From an uncultured Clostridia bacterium (GTDB lineage Bacteria > Bacillota > Clostridia > Oscillospirales > Acutalibacteraceae): a stretch of 64,000 nt of DNA. Numbering within the stretch: the first letter of the stretch is position 1; every line of letters starts with the position of its first letter. Shown here piece by piece: positions 27,820 to 38,614 of this stretch. The translations under genes and the position numbers were made by a program. Below the pieces are notes generated by a model. It ran no database searches and was not told the origin of the DNA. It saw only the letters and a list, made by a program, of their open reading frames with translations. The DNA lies in the NCBI GenBank assembly GCA_944384925.1, contig CALWVF010000007.1:58341-122340 (forward strand), in the 5' to 3' direction.

Positions 27820-29174
27820 ATTGTTTCCTCCGAAATAATAATTAGTACATTTTTAGTATTTTCATCTATAACAGCTATATCAGATACACCTAGACTTTCT
27901 ACCCACAATATCTCATTTCTGCTGTTTGATATAATTGCTATATTATTACGCATTGCAATAGGAATTTTCCGTTCACTAAAAAGTTTTTTTAGCGATTTAG
28001 AAAAATTTTTCCTTGAACACATAAAATAATCGCCAATTCTTTTATTCCTAATAACAGGATTATTTCCTAATTTATCATAATCTAAACAATTATTTTTAAT
28101 ATTATTATATTTATTACTTAACTTTTGATATTCATCAATGCCTATAATTTTAATTATGAACTTTTTTCCATGTTCTGTCAAGATTTTTGGTAAATTAAGT
28201 TTATATTCCCACTTCTCCTTAAGACTACTTGCCTCCACTACATATAGAACCTCACGTTCTAAAATTACAAAAAAGTTACCTGGAATATTTATTGTTCCCG
28301 AGCCTACCTTAAGAATATTAATTATCATTTCAACATGCTTTTTTTCTAGAATATAAGAAGTTTCATTAAAAATTATTTTAATTATTACTCTAGACATTAT
28401 AGAAACCGGCAATTTTTTCATCTTAGCAGCATCATATCCAAATTTTAAACAAACATTCTTGTATTGTATAGATGAAATATACTCTAAGTATTCATTATCT
28501 TGCCTTAATTGATTTATAGTTTTACCAAAAGATTCTTCAAAATTACCAGATATATTCTTAAATAAAGGTATAATATCTAGTCTTATTTTGTTTCTATCAT
28601 AATCTCTTTTTAAGTTTGAACTATCCACAATATAATCGACATTATTGTCTCTACAATATTTTTCTATTTCATCTCTTGTAACAAAAGACAACGGCCTTAT
28701 TACATTATTTCTAACAGGCGGTATGCCACACAATCCTTTTATTCCAGTTCCTCTAATTAAATTAATAAAAACTGTTTCTATATTATCAGACAACGTGTGT
28801 GCAGTTGCAATTTTTGTATCATTAGAAGTTGCAAGAGATGAAAAAATTTCATACCTATATTTCCTTCCACATTCCTCTAATCCTATTTTCAGCCTTCTTG
28901 ATTCCTCTGCAATATCAATTCTATAAGTTTTTAAATTTATGTCATTCCTTGTGCAATATTCTTTAACAAAATTTTCATCTCGGTCAGATTCTTCTCCTCT
29001 TAAACAATGATTAATATGCACAGCTAAAACATTAATATTACTTTTTTTTCTAAAATCAGAAAAAAACTTCAACAACGACATTGAATCTGCTCCACCTGAT
29101 ACACCTATAACTATATTTTTACAATTTTCAAGCATATTAAATTTTGATATAGCATCATAAACTTTATCAATCAT
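27813..29174 (-). CDS. tilS: tRNA(Ile)-lysidine synthase
   Basis: 453 aa. The N-type ATP pyrophosphatase P-loop is VIGVSGGADSM, followed by VHINHCLRGEESDRDE and ATAHTLSDNIET, all hallmarks of TilS. The C-terminal domains (TilS-C) extend to the end. It modifies C34 of the AUA-reading tRNA-Ile to lysidine and is essential. It overlaps dnaB upstream and hpt downstream. Confidence 0.95.
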   Translation of the reverse strand: MIDKVYDAISKFNMLENCKNIVIGVSGGADSMSLLKFFSDFRKKSNINVLAVHINHCLRGEESDRDENFVKEYCTRNDINLKTYRIDIAEESRRLKIGLEECGRKYRYEIFSSLATSNDTKIATAHTLSDNIETVFINLIRGTGIKGLCGIPPVRNNVIRPLSFVTRDEIEKYCRDNNVDYIVDSSNLKRDYDRNKIRLDIIPLFKNISGNFEESFGKTINQLRQDNEYLEYISSIQYKNVCLKFGYDAAKMKKLPVSIMSRVIIKIIFNETSYILEKKHVEMIINILKVGSGTINIPGNFFVILEREVLYVVEASSLKEKWEYKLNLPKILTEHGKKFIIKIIGIDEYQKLSNKYNNIKNNCLDYDKLGNNPVIRNKRIGDYFMCSRKNFSKSLKKLFSERKIPIAMRNNIAIISNSRNEILWVESLGVSDIAVIDENTKNVLIIISEETIC

Positions 29175-30525
29175 ACTTTCTATTCTCCTGCGCTGTAAAT
29201 CTCATATATTCTCCTTGCCAATGTAAATTCACAGTTCCAGCCGCTCCATGACGGTTTTTAGCAACTATACATTCACCAGAATTTCTATTTTCATCATCTA
29301 AATTATTTGCATAGTAGTCAGGCCTATATAAAAACATTACTATATCAGCATCTTGCTCAATAGATCCAGAGTCTCTTAAATCTGATAAAACAGGCCTATG
29401 TTCTGCTCTTTGTTCGCTAGCACGAGACAATTGAGATAATGTAATAACCGGTACGTTTATTTCCTTTGCCATTATTTTTAAATTTCTTGTAATTTCAGAT
29501 ATCTCTTGAACCCTATTGTCAATCCTTTTAGCACTAGACATAAGTTGTAAATAGTCTATAATAACAAGATCTACATCTCTCAATCTCCTTAGCTTTGCTT
29601 TCATTATAGGAACATTAATTCCTGGAGTATCATCAAAATATATTTGCGTCTTTGAGAGAATATCACCTGCTTCTATTAATCTAATCCATTCATCGTCTGA
29701 TAATTTTCCTGTTCTAAGTTTAACTCCTCCAACACGTGCTTCTGTCGATAACATTCTAGAAACTAATTGTTCTTTTGTCATTTCAAGTGAAAAAAATGCT
29801 ACCCTTCTTTTTTCTTTCACTGCTACATGCCTAGCTATATTTAATGCAAAGCTTGTTTTACCCATGCCAGGCCTAGCTGCAAGCAAAATCAAATCAGAAC
29901 GATTTAGTCCCGTTATAGTCTCATCTAAATCTGTTATCCCAGTAGATATGCCCTTATATAATTGACTCTCATCTGAATTTATATCATCTAATCTATCAAA
30001 TGTTTGTAACACTATCTCATCTATCTTCTGAAGACCTAAAACATTTTTTCCCCTTCTAATATCATATATTTTTTGCTCAGCTGAATCAAGCAATTCCTCC
30101 GCATCCACACCTGCATCAATGGCATCTTCTATAATATCTCTAGCAGTAATTATTAAAGTCCTAACATCATATTTATTTTTTACTATACGTGCATATGACT
30201 CTACATTAGATATAGAAGGAACTATTTGTGCAAGCTGTAAAAGATATGTTTTCCCTGTAGCTTCATCAAATGATTCCTCATTTTTCAATCTTTCTAGGAC
30301 TGTAATATAATCTACAGGCTGACCCAAAGTAAACTTTTCTAGCATGATTTCATATATCAATTTATGATTAACTAAATGAAAATAATCTGATCTTGGCAAA
30401 ATCTCGGCAACCGTGTCCATGCATTTTGAATCAAGTAAAATAGCACCTAACACTGATTGTTCTGCTTCAGGGCTATATGGAAGTTGTAAGCCATCATAAC
30501 CCGATGTAATTTTAATATCTGCCAC
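29167..30525 (-). CDS. dnaB: Replicative DNA helicase DnaB
   Basis: 452 aa. The N-terminal domain starts PYSPEAEQSVLGAIL, then the linker and the RecA-like helicase domain with Walker A AARPGMGKTSFALN and LVIIDYLQLM (Walker B). SDLRDSGSIEQDADIV and NRHGAAGTVNLHW complete the family signature. It is the hexameric fork helicase (called DnaC in B. subtilis). It heads the operon with tilS, and the rplI-gdpP unit lies upstream beyond a terminator. Confidence 0.96.
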   Translation of the reverse strand: MADIKITSGYDGLQLPYSPEAEQSVLGAILLDSKCMDTVAEILPRSDYFHLVNHKLIYEIMLEKFTLGQPVDYITVLERLKNEESFDEATGKTYLLQLAQIVPSISNVESYARIVKNKYDVRTLIITARDIIEDAIDAGVDAEELLDSAEQKIYDIRRGKNVLGLQKIDEIVLQTFDRLDDINSDESQLYKGISTGITDLDETITGLNRSDLILLAARPGMGKTSFALNIARHVAVKEKRRVAFFSLEMTKEQLVSRMLSTEARVGGVKLRTGKLSDDEWIRLIEAGDILSKTQIYFDDTPGINVPIMKAKLRRLRDVDLVIIDYLQLMSSAKRIDNRVQEISEITRNLKIMAKEINVPVITLSQLSRASEQRAEHRPVLSDLRDSGSIEQDADIVMFLYRPDYYANNLDDENRNSGECIVAKNRHGAAGTVNLHWQGEYMRFTAQENRKYD

Positions 30526-30665
30526 TTAAAACCACTCCAATTAAATACGTTAACAAAATAAACACTTTTTACATTATACTAAATTAATAACAAAATTAAA
30601 AGACATTTTTCATCAATTATAAAAAGTTAATATGCCTTTATAAAATAAATACTTCATCAGATAAA

Positions 30666-30694
30666 AAATGATAGAGTTAAAAGCTCTATCATTT
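30666..30694 (-). terminator. Terminator after rplI
   Basis: A perfect 11-bp stem (AAATGATAGAG / CTCTATCATTT) with a 7-nt loop; on the minus strand it is followed by TTTTAT. It ends the RNase J-gdpP-rplI stretch ahead of dnaB. Confidence 0.75.
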
Positions 30695-30708
30695 AAATTC
30701 AAAAGATA

Positions 30709-31152
30709 TTATTCTGAAACAGAAATATATATTTTTGCTGTTATCCATTTATATAATTTTACTTCACATTCATAGGTTCCAAAAGTTTTTATTTCATCTT
30801 TAATAATTATTTTTCTTTTATCAATATCTATATTAAAATATTTTTTTATTTCTAGTGAAATTTCCTTTGATGTAACTGATCCAAAAAGCCTTCCATTTTG
30901 TCCTGCATTCATGTATATTTTTAAAGTTTTTTCATTTATTTGATTTGCTATTTCTTGTGCCTCTTTAATCTGAACTTCTATTCTGTGTTGTTCTGCCTGT
31001 TTCAAATTTTTTAATTCATTCATAGCTTGTGGTGTAGCTTCTTGTGCAAGCTTTTTTGGAAATAAAAAGTTTTTTGCATAACCATCTGAAACATTAACTA
31101 CATCACCTTTTTTGCCACTACCTTTAACATCATTTAGCAAAATAACCTTCAC
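30709..31152 (-). CDS. rplI: Ribosomal protein L9
   Basis: 147 aa from GTG 31152, preceded by TAGGAG at 10 nt, giving the normal start [18 protein letters not shown] frame extending to 31179 overlaps gdpP and is unlikely. L9 signature: [19 protein letters not shown], long connecting helix, and the C-terminal [13 protein letters not shown] domain. It follows gdpP directly, the usual Firmicute order (gdpP-rplI-dnaB). Confidence 0.96.
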   Translation of the reverse strand: MKVILLNDVKGSGKKGDVVNVSDGYAKNFLFPKKLAQEATPQAMNELKNLKQAEQHRIEVQIKEAQEIANQINEKTLKIYMNAGQNGRLFGSVTSKEISLEIKKYFNIDIDKRKIIIKDEIKTFGTYECEVKLYKWITAKIYISVSE

Positions 31153-31171
31153 TTTACCCACTCTCCTACAA

Positions 31172-33130
31172 CTAGACATTATTTATCTTCAATGAACTTA
31201 TTATTTCGACAAGTTTTTCTCTTGCATGTTCCATAGTACTATCCCTTAATTGTACTCCTGCCATGGTTTGGTGTCCTCCTCCACCCATAGCTTCCATTAT
31301 TAATTGAACATTAACTTCTCCTAAAGATCTTGCTGAAATATTTATTATTCCATTATAAGAATACACAACAAAAGATGCTTCTACACCTTGTATTCCAAGC
31401 AATTCATCAGCTGCCTGAACAGCTGCTAATTTTATATCGCCTGATTCATCATCTGCACTTGCAATCGCACAATTATTAAAAATTTCAGCGCCAGATACTA
31501 ACTGATATTTAGCTTTATATGTATCAATAGTATTAGAAAACATTCTTTTAACTTCGACTGTATCTGCACCTTTTTTTCTAAGATATGCAGCTGCTTCAAA
31601 TGTTCTTACCCCTGTTTTTAAAACAAAGTTTTTTGTATCTAACATTATTCCTGCCAATAATGCCTCTGCTTCTATTCTACTTAAGTGCTTATCTCCAATA
31701 TATTGCATTAATTCAGAAACCATTTCTGAAGCAGAGGAAGCGTATGATTCATGATAAAAAATAACTGCATCTTCTATGTGGTTTACCATCATCCTATGAT
31801 GATCTATTACAACTATTCTATGACATTTATCATAAACATCCTTGCTTTCTAAAAAACTAGACGAGTGCGTGTCTACTATTATCAATAGTGTATCATCATT
31901 TATCAATTCCAAAGCTTTTTTGGGTGAAATAAATATGTTTCTTTTTTCGGATGATTCTATATTTTCCACTAATGATGGTGCTAATGTTTGTTCATGATTT
32001 ATTATAATATTAGCCTGCTTTCCCTGTGACTTAGAAATTGTACTCCACATTCCAATCGCTGCCCCTATACAGTCTAAATCAGAATATTTATGACCCATCA
32101 CTAATACATTATCTGATAGTTGTATCTGATCTATTAAATTAGACGCTACTATTCTAGTTCTTACTTTACTTCTTCTTTCAATTCCCTTCGATATTCCTCC
32201 AAAAAAGCTATATGACTCATTTTGTTTAACAACAGCCTGATCTCCTCCTCTTCCTAAAGCCATATCTAATGCTTTTCTTGCCCAATATTCGCATTCCTTT
32301 AAAGTACTACCATTTCTTCCTATTCCTATCGAAATAGTTGCATTTCTTCTCTCATCAATTTTTATATTTCTTACTTTCTCTAATATGTCAAATTTTTCAT
32401 CTATAAATTTCTTTATGTGTCTATCTTCCAAAAAAAACATATAACGTTGGCCATCAATTTTCTTAAAAAATCCAGAAGTAGATAGGACCCAATTTTTTAT
32501 TTCATTCTCAACCAATGCTGTTACTTGAGAATTTTCTCCTTCTGCGCTCTCCCGCTCTATTTCATCTTTATTATCAAACATAATAATTCCAACACTTGGA
32601 CGACTTTCCATATACTTCAAACTAGTTTCTTTATAATAAGTATTATCTAAAAAGCAAATTATGACTACATCATTTATAGGAATAGCAAATACTGAATACC
32701 AACAATCATTGCATTTTAACTCTATAACTTCCCCTATTAATACTTTTTCTAAAGATTCATTACTTATATACTCTGTAATATATCTCCCAATACAGTCTTC
32801 CTTAGAAATCTTACTGACAAAAAATTTATTAGCATACACCACATCAAAATTTTTACCAATAAGGGCAGACGGAATAGGAAATCTATTTATAGAGTTTAAA
32901 TCATCAGTATTAGAACTAATTATATTACTTTCAACTGATTTAATAGATGACTTAACATAAATATTAAATCTTAGTATATATATTACAACAACTATCAAAG
33001 AAACACAGGAAACTGCTAACTCAGTATAAAAAACATATTGATTCCAAAATAGACTTACAAATGTCATTAAAAACATTAAAAAAATAACTAAAAATACAAT
33101 CGGCGGTACCCTACTAAAGTTCCTTTTCAA
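31172..33130 (-). CDS. gdpP: Cyclic-di-AMP phosphodiesterase GdpP
   Basis: 652 aa. Two N-terminal membrane segments (about 10-55) precede a PAS-like domain and a degenerate GGDEF domain (SVGIIMFDN onwards). The DHH/DHHA1 phosphodiesterase follows, with [26 protein letters not shown] and the C-terminal [10 protein letters not shown]. It breaks down c-di-AMP, the messenger that tunes K+ and osmolyte transport. That fits with two RCK/TrkA-type proteins elsewhere in the window. Confidence 0.94.
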   Translation of the reverse strand: MKRNFSRVPPIVFLVIFLMFLMTFVSLFWNQYVFYTELAVSCVSLIVVVIYILRFNIYVKSSIKSVESNIISSNTDDLNSINRFPIPSALIGKNFDVVYANKFFVSKISKEDCIGRYITEYISNESLEKVLIGEVIELKCNDCWYSVFAIPINDVVIICFLDNTYYKETSLKYMESRPSVGIIMFDNKDEIERESAEGENSQVTALVENEIKNWVLSTSGFFKKIDGQRYMFFLEDRHIKKFIDEKFDILEKVRNIKIDERRNATISIGIGRNGSTLKECEYWARKALDMALGRGGDQAVVKQNESYSFFGGISKGIERRSKVRTRIVASNLIDQIQLSDNVLVMGHKYSDLDCIGAAIGMWSTISKSQGKQANIIINHEQTLAPSLVENIESSEKRNIFISPKKALELINDDTLLIIVDTHSSSFLESKDVYDKCHRIVVIDHHRMMVNHIEDAVIFYHESYASSASEMVSELMQYIGDKHLSRIEAEALLAGIMLDTKNFVLKTGVRTFEAAAYLRKKGADTVEVKRMFSNTIDTYKAKYQLVSGAEIFNNCAIASADDESGDIKLAAVQAADELLGIQGVEASFVVYSYNGIINISARSLGEVNVQLIMEAMGGGGHQTMAGVQLRDSTMEHAREKLVEIISSLKINNV

Positions 33131-33179
33131 TAGTCACACCCCTCATTCAACAAATGTCAATTGAAATCATATATCGTAA

Positions 33180-35207
33180 TTATATCTCCATTATTATTGG
33201 CAAAATCATTGGACTCCTTCGTGTTTTTTCATAAAAGAATTTAGATAATTCTTCCTTTACCTTAGATTTTATTGTTCCCCATTCATGTATTTTTTCGTCT
33301 GCGCACATTTCTAACACATTTAAAACAATACTTTTTGCGCTAGCCATTAATGGTTCTGATTCCCTCACATATACAAATCCCCTTGATACTATATCCGGTC
33401 CAGAAATTACATGACCATCCGATGAATCTATAGTTGAAACTACTACTATCAGCCCATCTTGACCAAGATGTTTTCGGTCTCTAAGAACTATACTCCCAAC
33501 ATCTCCAACACCTAAACCATCAACAAGGACTCTTCCAGCTGGAATTGAAGCATTCTTTTTAATTCGATCCTTATTAATCTCTATATAATCCCCTATATTA
33601 GGAATTAATATATTAGACTCTTTCATCCCCATAGCTTTAGCTAAATCTGCATGCTTTTTCAAATGTTTTGGTTCTCCATGCACAGGTATAAAATATTGTG
33701 GTTTAGTAATACCTTGCATTATTTTTAATTCTTCCTGGCAAGCATGCCCTGATACATGTACTTCATACATAGATTCATAAACCACTTGGCATCCAAGCTT
33801 TAGTAATTCATTTATTACTGAACTAACCATTCTTTCATTTCCCGGAATCGGATTAGCAGATATAATAATAAAGTCTTCAGGTCCAACCTCTATTTTTCTG
33901 TGATCAGAATATGCCATTCTAGATAATGCAGACATAGGCTCCCCCTGGCTTCCTGTTGTCACTAAAACTATATTATCTTTAGGGTATTTATTAATCAAAT
34001 CAAGATCTATTACTATTCCTTCAGGCACATCAATATAACCCAATTCTCCTGCTATATTCATGTAATTAAGCATACTTCTCCCTGAAAATGCTACTTTTCT
34101 TCCATATTTAGATGCACAATTAATAATTTGCTGTATTCTTCCTATATTAGATGCAAATGTAGCTATTATAATTCGGCTTTTTCCTGCTTTTTGAAATAAT
34201 GATTCAAATGAATCACTTATTTTTTGCTCAGTCATTGTATATCCTGAGCGTTCTGCATTAGTCGAATCTGACATTAATGCTAGAACACCTTCTTTTCCTA
34301 ATTCTGCAAAACGGGCTAGGTCTATCATTTCACCTTGTGTTGGAGTACAATCTATTTTAAAGTCACCAGTGTGAATAATTGTTCCTGCTGGTGAATGGAT
34401 TGCAACTGCTACTGCATCTGGTATAGAATGGTTAACATGTATAAATTCTATCTCCATACATCCCAACTTTATAGATTGACCAGGCTTTACAACATTTAAC
34501 TTCGTTTTACTTAACAAATTATGCTCTTTCAATTTACTTGTTACAAGACCAATTGTAAGACCTGTTCCATACACTGGAAAATTCATGTTCCTAAGAAAAT
34601 ATGGTAATGCTCCTATGTGATCTTCATGCCCATGCGTTAAAACTATACCTTTTATTTTTTCTTTGTTTTTTTCAATATATGAAAAATCTGGTATAACAAG
34701 ATCTACTCCAAGCATGTCTCCATCTGGGAATGCCATACCGCAATCTAAAATAAACATATCTCCTTCACATTCAATAACAGACATATTTTTTCCTATTTGG
34801 TCCAGTCCCCCTAGAAATGCAATTTTAATAGATGGTGTACTTTTTTTGGCTCTAGAATGATTTGACTTTGCAGTACTTGTTCTTCTAGGTCTACTATCTT
34901 CTAATGATGCCTTAGATTCTAGTGAATTAGATTTAGATATTTTTTCTAACAATTCTTTATCATTTGTATTTTTAGTAGCTTTTTTATCATTACTCAGCTT
35001 ATTAGATTCATTTTTAGCCGCAGATACTTTTTTGCTAAAAGATGTTTTAGTTAATTTTAACTTTTCTGAACCGTTATTAGCAACTTTAACGCTTTCATTT
35101 TTCTTAATATTATTATAGGAACTCCTATTTTTAGCAAAAGATTTTTTTGATGCACTCAGTAAGTCTATTGATTTAGCATCAACATTATTTTTATTTTCTT
35201 CCAACAC
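33180..35207 (-). CDS. rnjA: Ribonuclease J
   Basis: 675 aa; the catalytic core is about 555. Metallo-beta-lactamase/beta-CASP motifs are LTHGHEDHIGAL, HTGDFKID, the beta-CASP motif region SGRSMLNYM and GHACQEELK. It is a 5'-exo/endoribonuclease for mRNA decay and rRNA maturation. The first about 125 residues are a Ser/Lys/Asn-rich, probably disordered extension not present in Bacillus RNase J. An internal start would remove it, but I see no strong internal RBS. Confidence 0.92.
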   Translation of the reverse strand: MLEENKNNVDAKSIDLLSASKKSFAKNRSSYNNIKKNESVKVANNGSEKLKLTKTSFSKKVSAAKNESNKLSNDKKATKNTNDKELLEKISKSNSLESKASLEDSRPRRTSTAKSNHSRAKKSTPSIKIAFLGGLDQIGKNMSVIECEGDMFILDCGMAFPDGDMLGVDLVIPDFSYIEKNKEKIKGIVLTHGHEDHIGALPYFLRNMNFPVYGTGLTIGLVTSKLKEHNLLSKTKLNVVKPGQSIKLGCMEIEFIHVNHSIPDAVAVAIHSPAGTIIHTGDFKIDCTPTQGEMIDLARFAELGKEGVLALMSDSTNAERSGYTMTEQKISDSFESLFQKAGKSRIIIATFASNIGRIQQIINCASKYGRKVAFSGRSMLNYMNIAGELGYIDVPEGIVIDLDLINKYPKDNIVLVTTGSQGEPMSALSRMAYSDHRKIEVGPEDFIIISANPIPGNERMVSSVINELLKLGCQVVYESMYEVHVSGHACQEELKIMQGITKPQYFIPVHGEPKHLKKHADLAKAMGMKESNILIPNIGDYIEINKDRIKKNASIPAGRVLVDGLGVGDVGSIVLRDRKHLGQDGLIVVVSTIDSSDGHVISGPDIVSRGFVYVRESEPLMASAKSIVLNVLEMCADEKIHEWGTIKSKVKEELSKFFYEKTRRSPMILPIIMEI

Positions 35208-35500
35208 AAAAAACCTCCATATAATTTTTAAACATAAATTTTGATATTATAAAAAGTACTATTTTAAAAATAGTAATAATTTCTAAACAAATATATAAGT
35301 TAAAGCCGAACATTTCTAAATAATAAATTAAAAAATTAATTACTTAAAACAAACATTATATTACATATAATTATAATCCGAACACAATCATTGTCTTTAT
35401 ATTTTAAACCCTATTTCAGATATTGTCAATACCAATATACAACTATAATTGGTTAAACAATGACATAATATTCCTAAAATAATGAACTTTTTATAATAAT
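35208..35500. other. Intergenic region upstream of rnjA, no gene seen
   Basis: About 290 bp of very AT-rich sequence between the rnjA start and the pdaB terminator. No ORF with an RBS is visible on either strand. It presumably carries the rnjA promoter. Confidence 0.5.
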
Positions 35501-35538
35501 TAATAGCTGCAAGGCAAATATTTACCTTGCAGCTATTA
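35501..35538 (-). terminator. Terminator after pdaB
   Basis: A perfect 14-bp stem (TAATAGCTGCAAGG / CCTTGCAGCTATTA) starting just past the pdaB stop; one of the strongest hairpins in the window. Confidence 0.8.
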
Positions 35539-35546
35539 TTAAGTAT

Positions 35547-36314
35547 TTAATCTTGTGGGTGTTGCCTTCCTTCATGATCAAGCGTATAATTTCCAGTATG
35601 TATTATTTCTGATATAGGTACTATTTTATATCCCTCAGATAATATTGCTTCTATTGTCATTGGTAATGCCTTTGGCGTATTTTTTGCTCCATTATGAAAC
35701 AAAACAATAGAACCAGGCTTTATTTTATTAACAACACGTTTTTTCATATCTTCTGGAGATGGATCTTTCCAATCCAAGCTGTCAACATCCCATTGTATAC
35801 AATACATATCTGAGTTTTTTACTGCGTCTATAACTGCATTATTATAATCTCCATATGGGGGTCTAAAAAGTATTGGCCTTTTTCCTGTAATCTTTTCTAT
35901 TTTGTCGTTACATGATTGTATTTCTGACACCATTTTCTCTGAAGATAATTGGGGCATATGTGGATGCGTATTTGAGTGATTAGAAACATCATGACCTGCA
36001 TCATATATTTCTTTTACTGATTCTGGATATTTATCTACCCAATCTCCTACCAAGAAAAATGTCGTTTTTATATCATACTTTTTTAGTATATTCAATAAGT
36101 CAGTCGTCTGTTCATTCCCCCAAGCAGCGTCAAACGATATACTTATTACCTTTTCTTCTTTCTCAACACAATAAATAGGCAATTTTTTTGATTGATTAGA
36201 AGTATTTGCAATTATAGCTATACTTCTAATCGATGATATCATTGTTATAATCCCTATTGCAATTCCTATACATATTATTGACAACTTCTTTTTTGTAAGA
36301 ATATAGCATCTCAT
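35547..36314 (-). CDS. pdaB: Polysaccharide deacetylase, PdaB-like (sporulation)
   Basis: 255 aa. One N-terminal membrane anchor (about 9-32), then a NodB domain: ISFDAAWGNEQT (first Asp), the HSNTHPHM zinc histidines, RPPYGDYN, and the C-terminal LFHNGAKNTPKALP. PdaB proteins are needed for spore cortex maintenance in Bacillus. FDAAWG is the typical PdaB variant of the first motif. It is monocistronic between the Nif11-type gene and RNase J. Confidence 0.85.
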   Translation of the reverse strand: MRCYILTKKKLSIICIGIAIGIITMISSIRSIAIIANTSNQSKKLPIYCVEKEEKVISISFDAAWGNEQTTDLLNILKKYDIKTTFFLVGDWVDKYPESVKEIYDAGHDVSNHSNTHPHMPQLSSEKMVSEIQSCNDKIEKITGKRPILFRPPYGDYNNAVIDAVKNSDMYCIQWDVDSLDWKDPSPEDMKKRVVNKIKPGSIVLFHNGAKNTPKALPMTIEAILSEGYKIVPISEIIHTGNYTLDHEGRQHPQD

Positions 36315-36460
36315 ATAATCCCTCCTATGTTATATGTGTATGCTTTTAAAGAAATTTTATAATACAAATTTTAAATTAATTATAAATTAACATCATATTC
36401 TTACAATTTATTTTAAAAGACATAATAAATAATTCAAGGGATACACAATAATAAAATTCT

Positions 36461-36490
36461 GCAGTTAGTTAAAAGATATTAACCAACTGC
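36461..36490 (-). terminator. Terminator overlapping the end of the Nif11-type gene
   Basis: A 10-bp stem with one mismatch (GCAGTTGGTT / AACTAACTGC on the minus strand) spans the stop codon and is followed by a short T-rich tract. Confidence 0.55.
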
Positions 36491-36859
36491 AATACAAATT
36501 ACTCCTCCAAGTTTTCCTCCTAATAATAAGCAAGTTCCTGAAGACAATGCAAGAACACCAATTCCAAGAAAGAAGCATACTCCTACACCCAGTCCTGCAT
36601 CTATAGATTTCAATTCCTCTTGACTTAATTCTCTTATTGTTTCATCTTCAAATGTTATTATTTCATCAATTGTAAAGTCATAGCCCTTGCTCTTTGCAAA
36701 AGGAATAATATACTTTTCAATGCAATTTATTCTTTCCTCTGAATTTAAAGACATATCCTTCCCTATAAAATTTTTATTTTCAATTTCTTCAATTTCTTTT
36801 CTCAGTTCTAAATCTGACAAAATATCCTCATAGAAATCCTTTATTGATTTTTTAGACAC
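36479..36859 (-). CDS. Nif11-type leader/core peptide precursor (putative bacteriocin or RiPP)
   Basis: 126 aa from GTG 36859, preceded by AAAGGAG at 8 nt; a GTG at 36868 overlaps the SD. Residues 2-70 resemble a Nif11 leader (SIKDFYEDILSDLELRKEI; PFAKSKGYDFTIDEI). ELSQEELKSIDAG (77-89) is a typical double-glycine-like cleavage region. The 37-residue tail after Gly89 is hydrophobic, has ten glycines, three cysteines (95, 110, 122), Ser106, Ser107 and Thr109, and only one charged residue. Such tails are cores of RiPPs or unmodified bacteriocins. It has its own promoter and terminator. No modification or export gene is nearby. Confidence 0.7.
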   Translation of the reverse strand: MSKKSIKDFYEDILSDLELRKEIEEIENKNFIGKDMSLNSEERINCIEKYIIPFAKSKGYDFTIDEIITFEDETIRELSQEELKSIDAGLGVGVCFFLGIGVLALSSGTCLLLGGKLGGVICIAVG

Positions 36860-36893
36860 TTCAAACACTCCTTTAAAAGTCTATTACAACTTT

Positions 36894-36922
36894 ATTTTAA
36901 CACTTTTTCTCTAAAAAATCAA
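36894..36922 (-). promoter_or_regulatory. Promoter of the Nif11-type gene
   Basis: On the minus strand TTGATT (plus 36917-36922) and TAAAAT (plus 36894-36899) are separated by 17 bp, about 25 bp ahead of the AAAGGAG ribosome binding site. Confidence 0.65.
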
Positions 36923-37005
36923 GGAAACTTCTGAAGAATATTGTGCAAATTTACATTTTTCTAAACTTTATCTGCAAAAAATACATTTTTATAATTCAAT
37001 ATAGT

Positions 37006-37416
37006 TTAATCTTCTTTTATTTCTCCCACAAGAGGTATTGGATCTATGCCTTGTCTTTTATAGTAATCTGATATTGCTGATTTTATCGCTTGTTCAGCAA
37101 GAACAGAACAATGAATTTTAACTGGTGGCAAACCATCCAATGCTTCTACTACAGCCTTGTTTGTCAAACTTAATGCCTCATTTATTGTTTTACCTTTAAC
37201 TAATTCTGTAGCCATAGAACTAGTCGCAACAGCTGCACCGCATCCAAACGTTTTAAATTTAATATCTGCAATAATTCCATCTTCAATCCTTAAATACATC
37301 TTCATGATATCTCCGCATTTAGGGTTTCCAACCTCTCCTATACCATTTGCATTTCTTAATTCTCCAACATTTCTTGGATTTGCAAAATGATCCATAACCT
37401 TATCACTATATATCAT
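37006..37416 (-). CDS. nifU: Iron-sulfur cluster scaffold NifU/IscU
   Basis: 136 aa, IscU-type scaffold. The three cluster cysteines are in GNPKCGD, KTFGCGAA and KIHCSVLAE, and the N-terminal YSDKVMDHFANPRNVGE is the usual NifU start. It receives sulfur from the cysteine desulfurase encoded immediately upstream. The C-terminal extension (QGIDPIP) is common in clostridial versions. Confidence 0.95.
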   Translation of the reverse strand: MIYSDKVMDHFANPRNVGELRNANGIGEVGNPKCGDIMKMYLRIEDGIIADIKFKTFGCGAAVATSSMATELVKGKTINEALSLTNKAVVEALDGLPPVKIHCSVLAEQAIKSAISDYYKRQGIDPIPLVGEIKED

Positions 37417-37429
37417 AACTACTTACCTC

Positions 37430-38614
37430 CTATTTAGTATTCTCGCAAACAATTTTTTCCCATAATGGCGACATCTCTCTTAATTTATTTATTATTCCTG
37501 GTAATATCTCTAAAATGTAATCAATTTCTTCTTTTGTATTATAATCGCTTAACGATATTCTCAATGAGCCATGTGCTATTTCATGGGGCAATCCTATAGA
37601 CAATAAAACATGACTAGGATCCAAAGAACCTGACGTACATGCTGAACCTGAGGACGCACAAACTCCTTGCATGTCAAGCAACAATAACAGTGATTCACCT
37701 TCTATACCCTCAAAGCAAAAGTTAGCATTCCCTGGCAATCGATGTGTTCTGCTTCCATTAAGCCTACTCTTTTCTATTTTTAAAACTTCATCTATTAAAT
37801 AATCTCTAAGCCTAGAAATTTTAGAAACCTTTTCATTTATATTATGACACGCTTCTTTTATAGCTACACTAGCTCCAACTATGCCTGCAACATTTTCAGT
37901 GCTAGCTCTTCGTCCTCTTTCTTGTGCCCCTCCATGAATAAGATTTAAAATTTTTATTCCTCTGCGCACATATAGCACTCCTACTCCCTTAGGACCATGT
38001 ACTTTGTGGGCTGATACTGATAATAAATCTATATTTTGTTTTTTTACGTCTATTTCTATATTCCCAACTGCCTGAACAGCATCTGTATGAAAAATAACAT
38101 TATATTTCCTACAAATAGTTCCTATCTCATCTATTGGTTGTATAGTACCAATTTCATTATTGGCATACATAATAGTAACTAAAGCAGTGTCAGGTTTTAT
38201 AGCATTTTCAAGCTCATCAGTATTAATAATTCCATCTTCGTTAACATTTAAATAAGTAACTTCAAATCCTTCGTTTTCTAAAAACTCAGTTGTATGCAGA
38301 ACTGCATGATGCTCGATTTTTGAAGTAATGATATGTTTTTTCCCTTTTTTGGCTTGTTCATAAGCAATACCTTTTATTGCCCAATTATCTGATTCACTTC
38401 CACCAGATGTAAAAAATATTTCATTTACATCTGCATTAAAACAATTAGCAATTTCCTCCCTTGCAAATTCAATAGCCTTCTTTGCATCTCTTCCTATTGA
38501 ATATAAACTAGATGGATTGCCATAATTTTCAGTGTAGTATGGAATCATGGCATTAATAACAGATTTAGACAAGTTTGTAGTCGCTGCGTTATCTACATAA
38601 ACTAACTTCGGCAT
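37430..38614 (-). CDS. nifS: Cysteine desulfurase NifS/IscS
   Basis: 394 aa, class V PLP aminotransferase fold. The PLP lysine is in [12 protein letters not shown] and the persulfide cysteine in [12 protein letters not shown]. The N-terminal VYVDNAATT and the TSGGSESDN stretch are diagnostic. It supplies sulfur to NifU and probably also to MnmA at 56.5 kb. It sits 13 nt upstream of nifU. Confidence 0.95.
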   Translation of the reverse strand: MPKLVYVDNAATTNLSKSVINAMIPYYTENYGNPSSLYSIGRDAKKAIEFAREEIANCFNADVNEIFFTSGGSESDNWAIKGIAYEQAKKGKKHIITSKIEHHAVLHTTEFLENEGFEVTYLNVNEDGIINTDELENAIKPDTALVTIMYANNEIGTIQPIDEIGTICRKYNVIFHTDAVQAVGNIEIDVKKQNIDLLSVSAHKVHGPKGVGVLYVRRGIKILNLIHGGAQERGRRASTENVAGIVGASVAIKEACHNINEKVSKISRLRDYLIDEVLKIEKSRLNGSRTHRLPGNANFCFEGIEGESLLLLLDMQGVCASSGSACTSGSLDPSHVLLSIGLPHEIAHGSLRISLSDYNTKEEIDYILEILPGIINKLREMSPLWEKIVCENTK

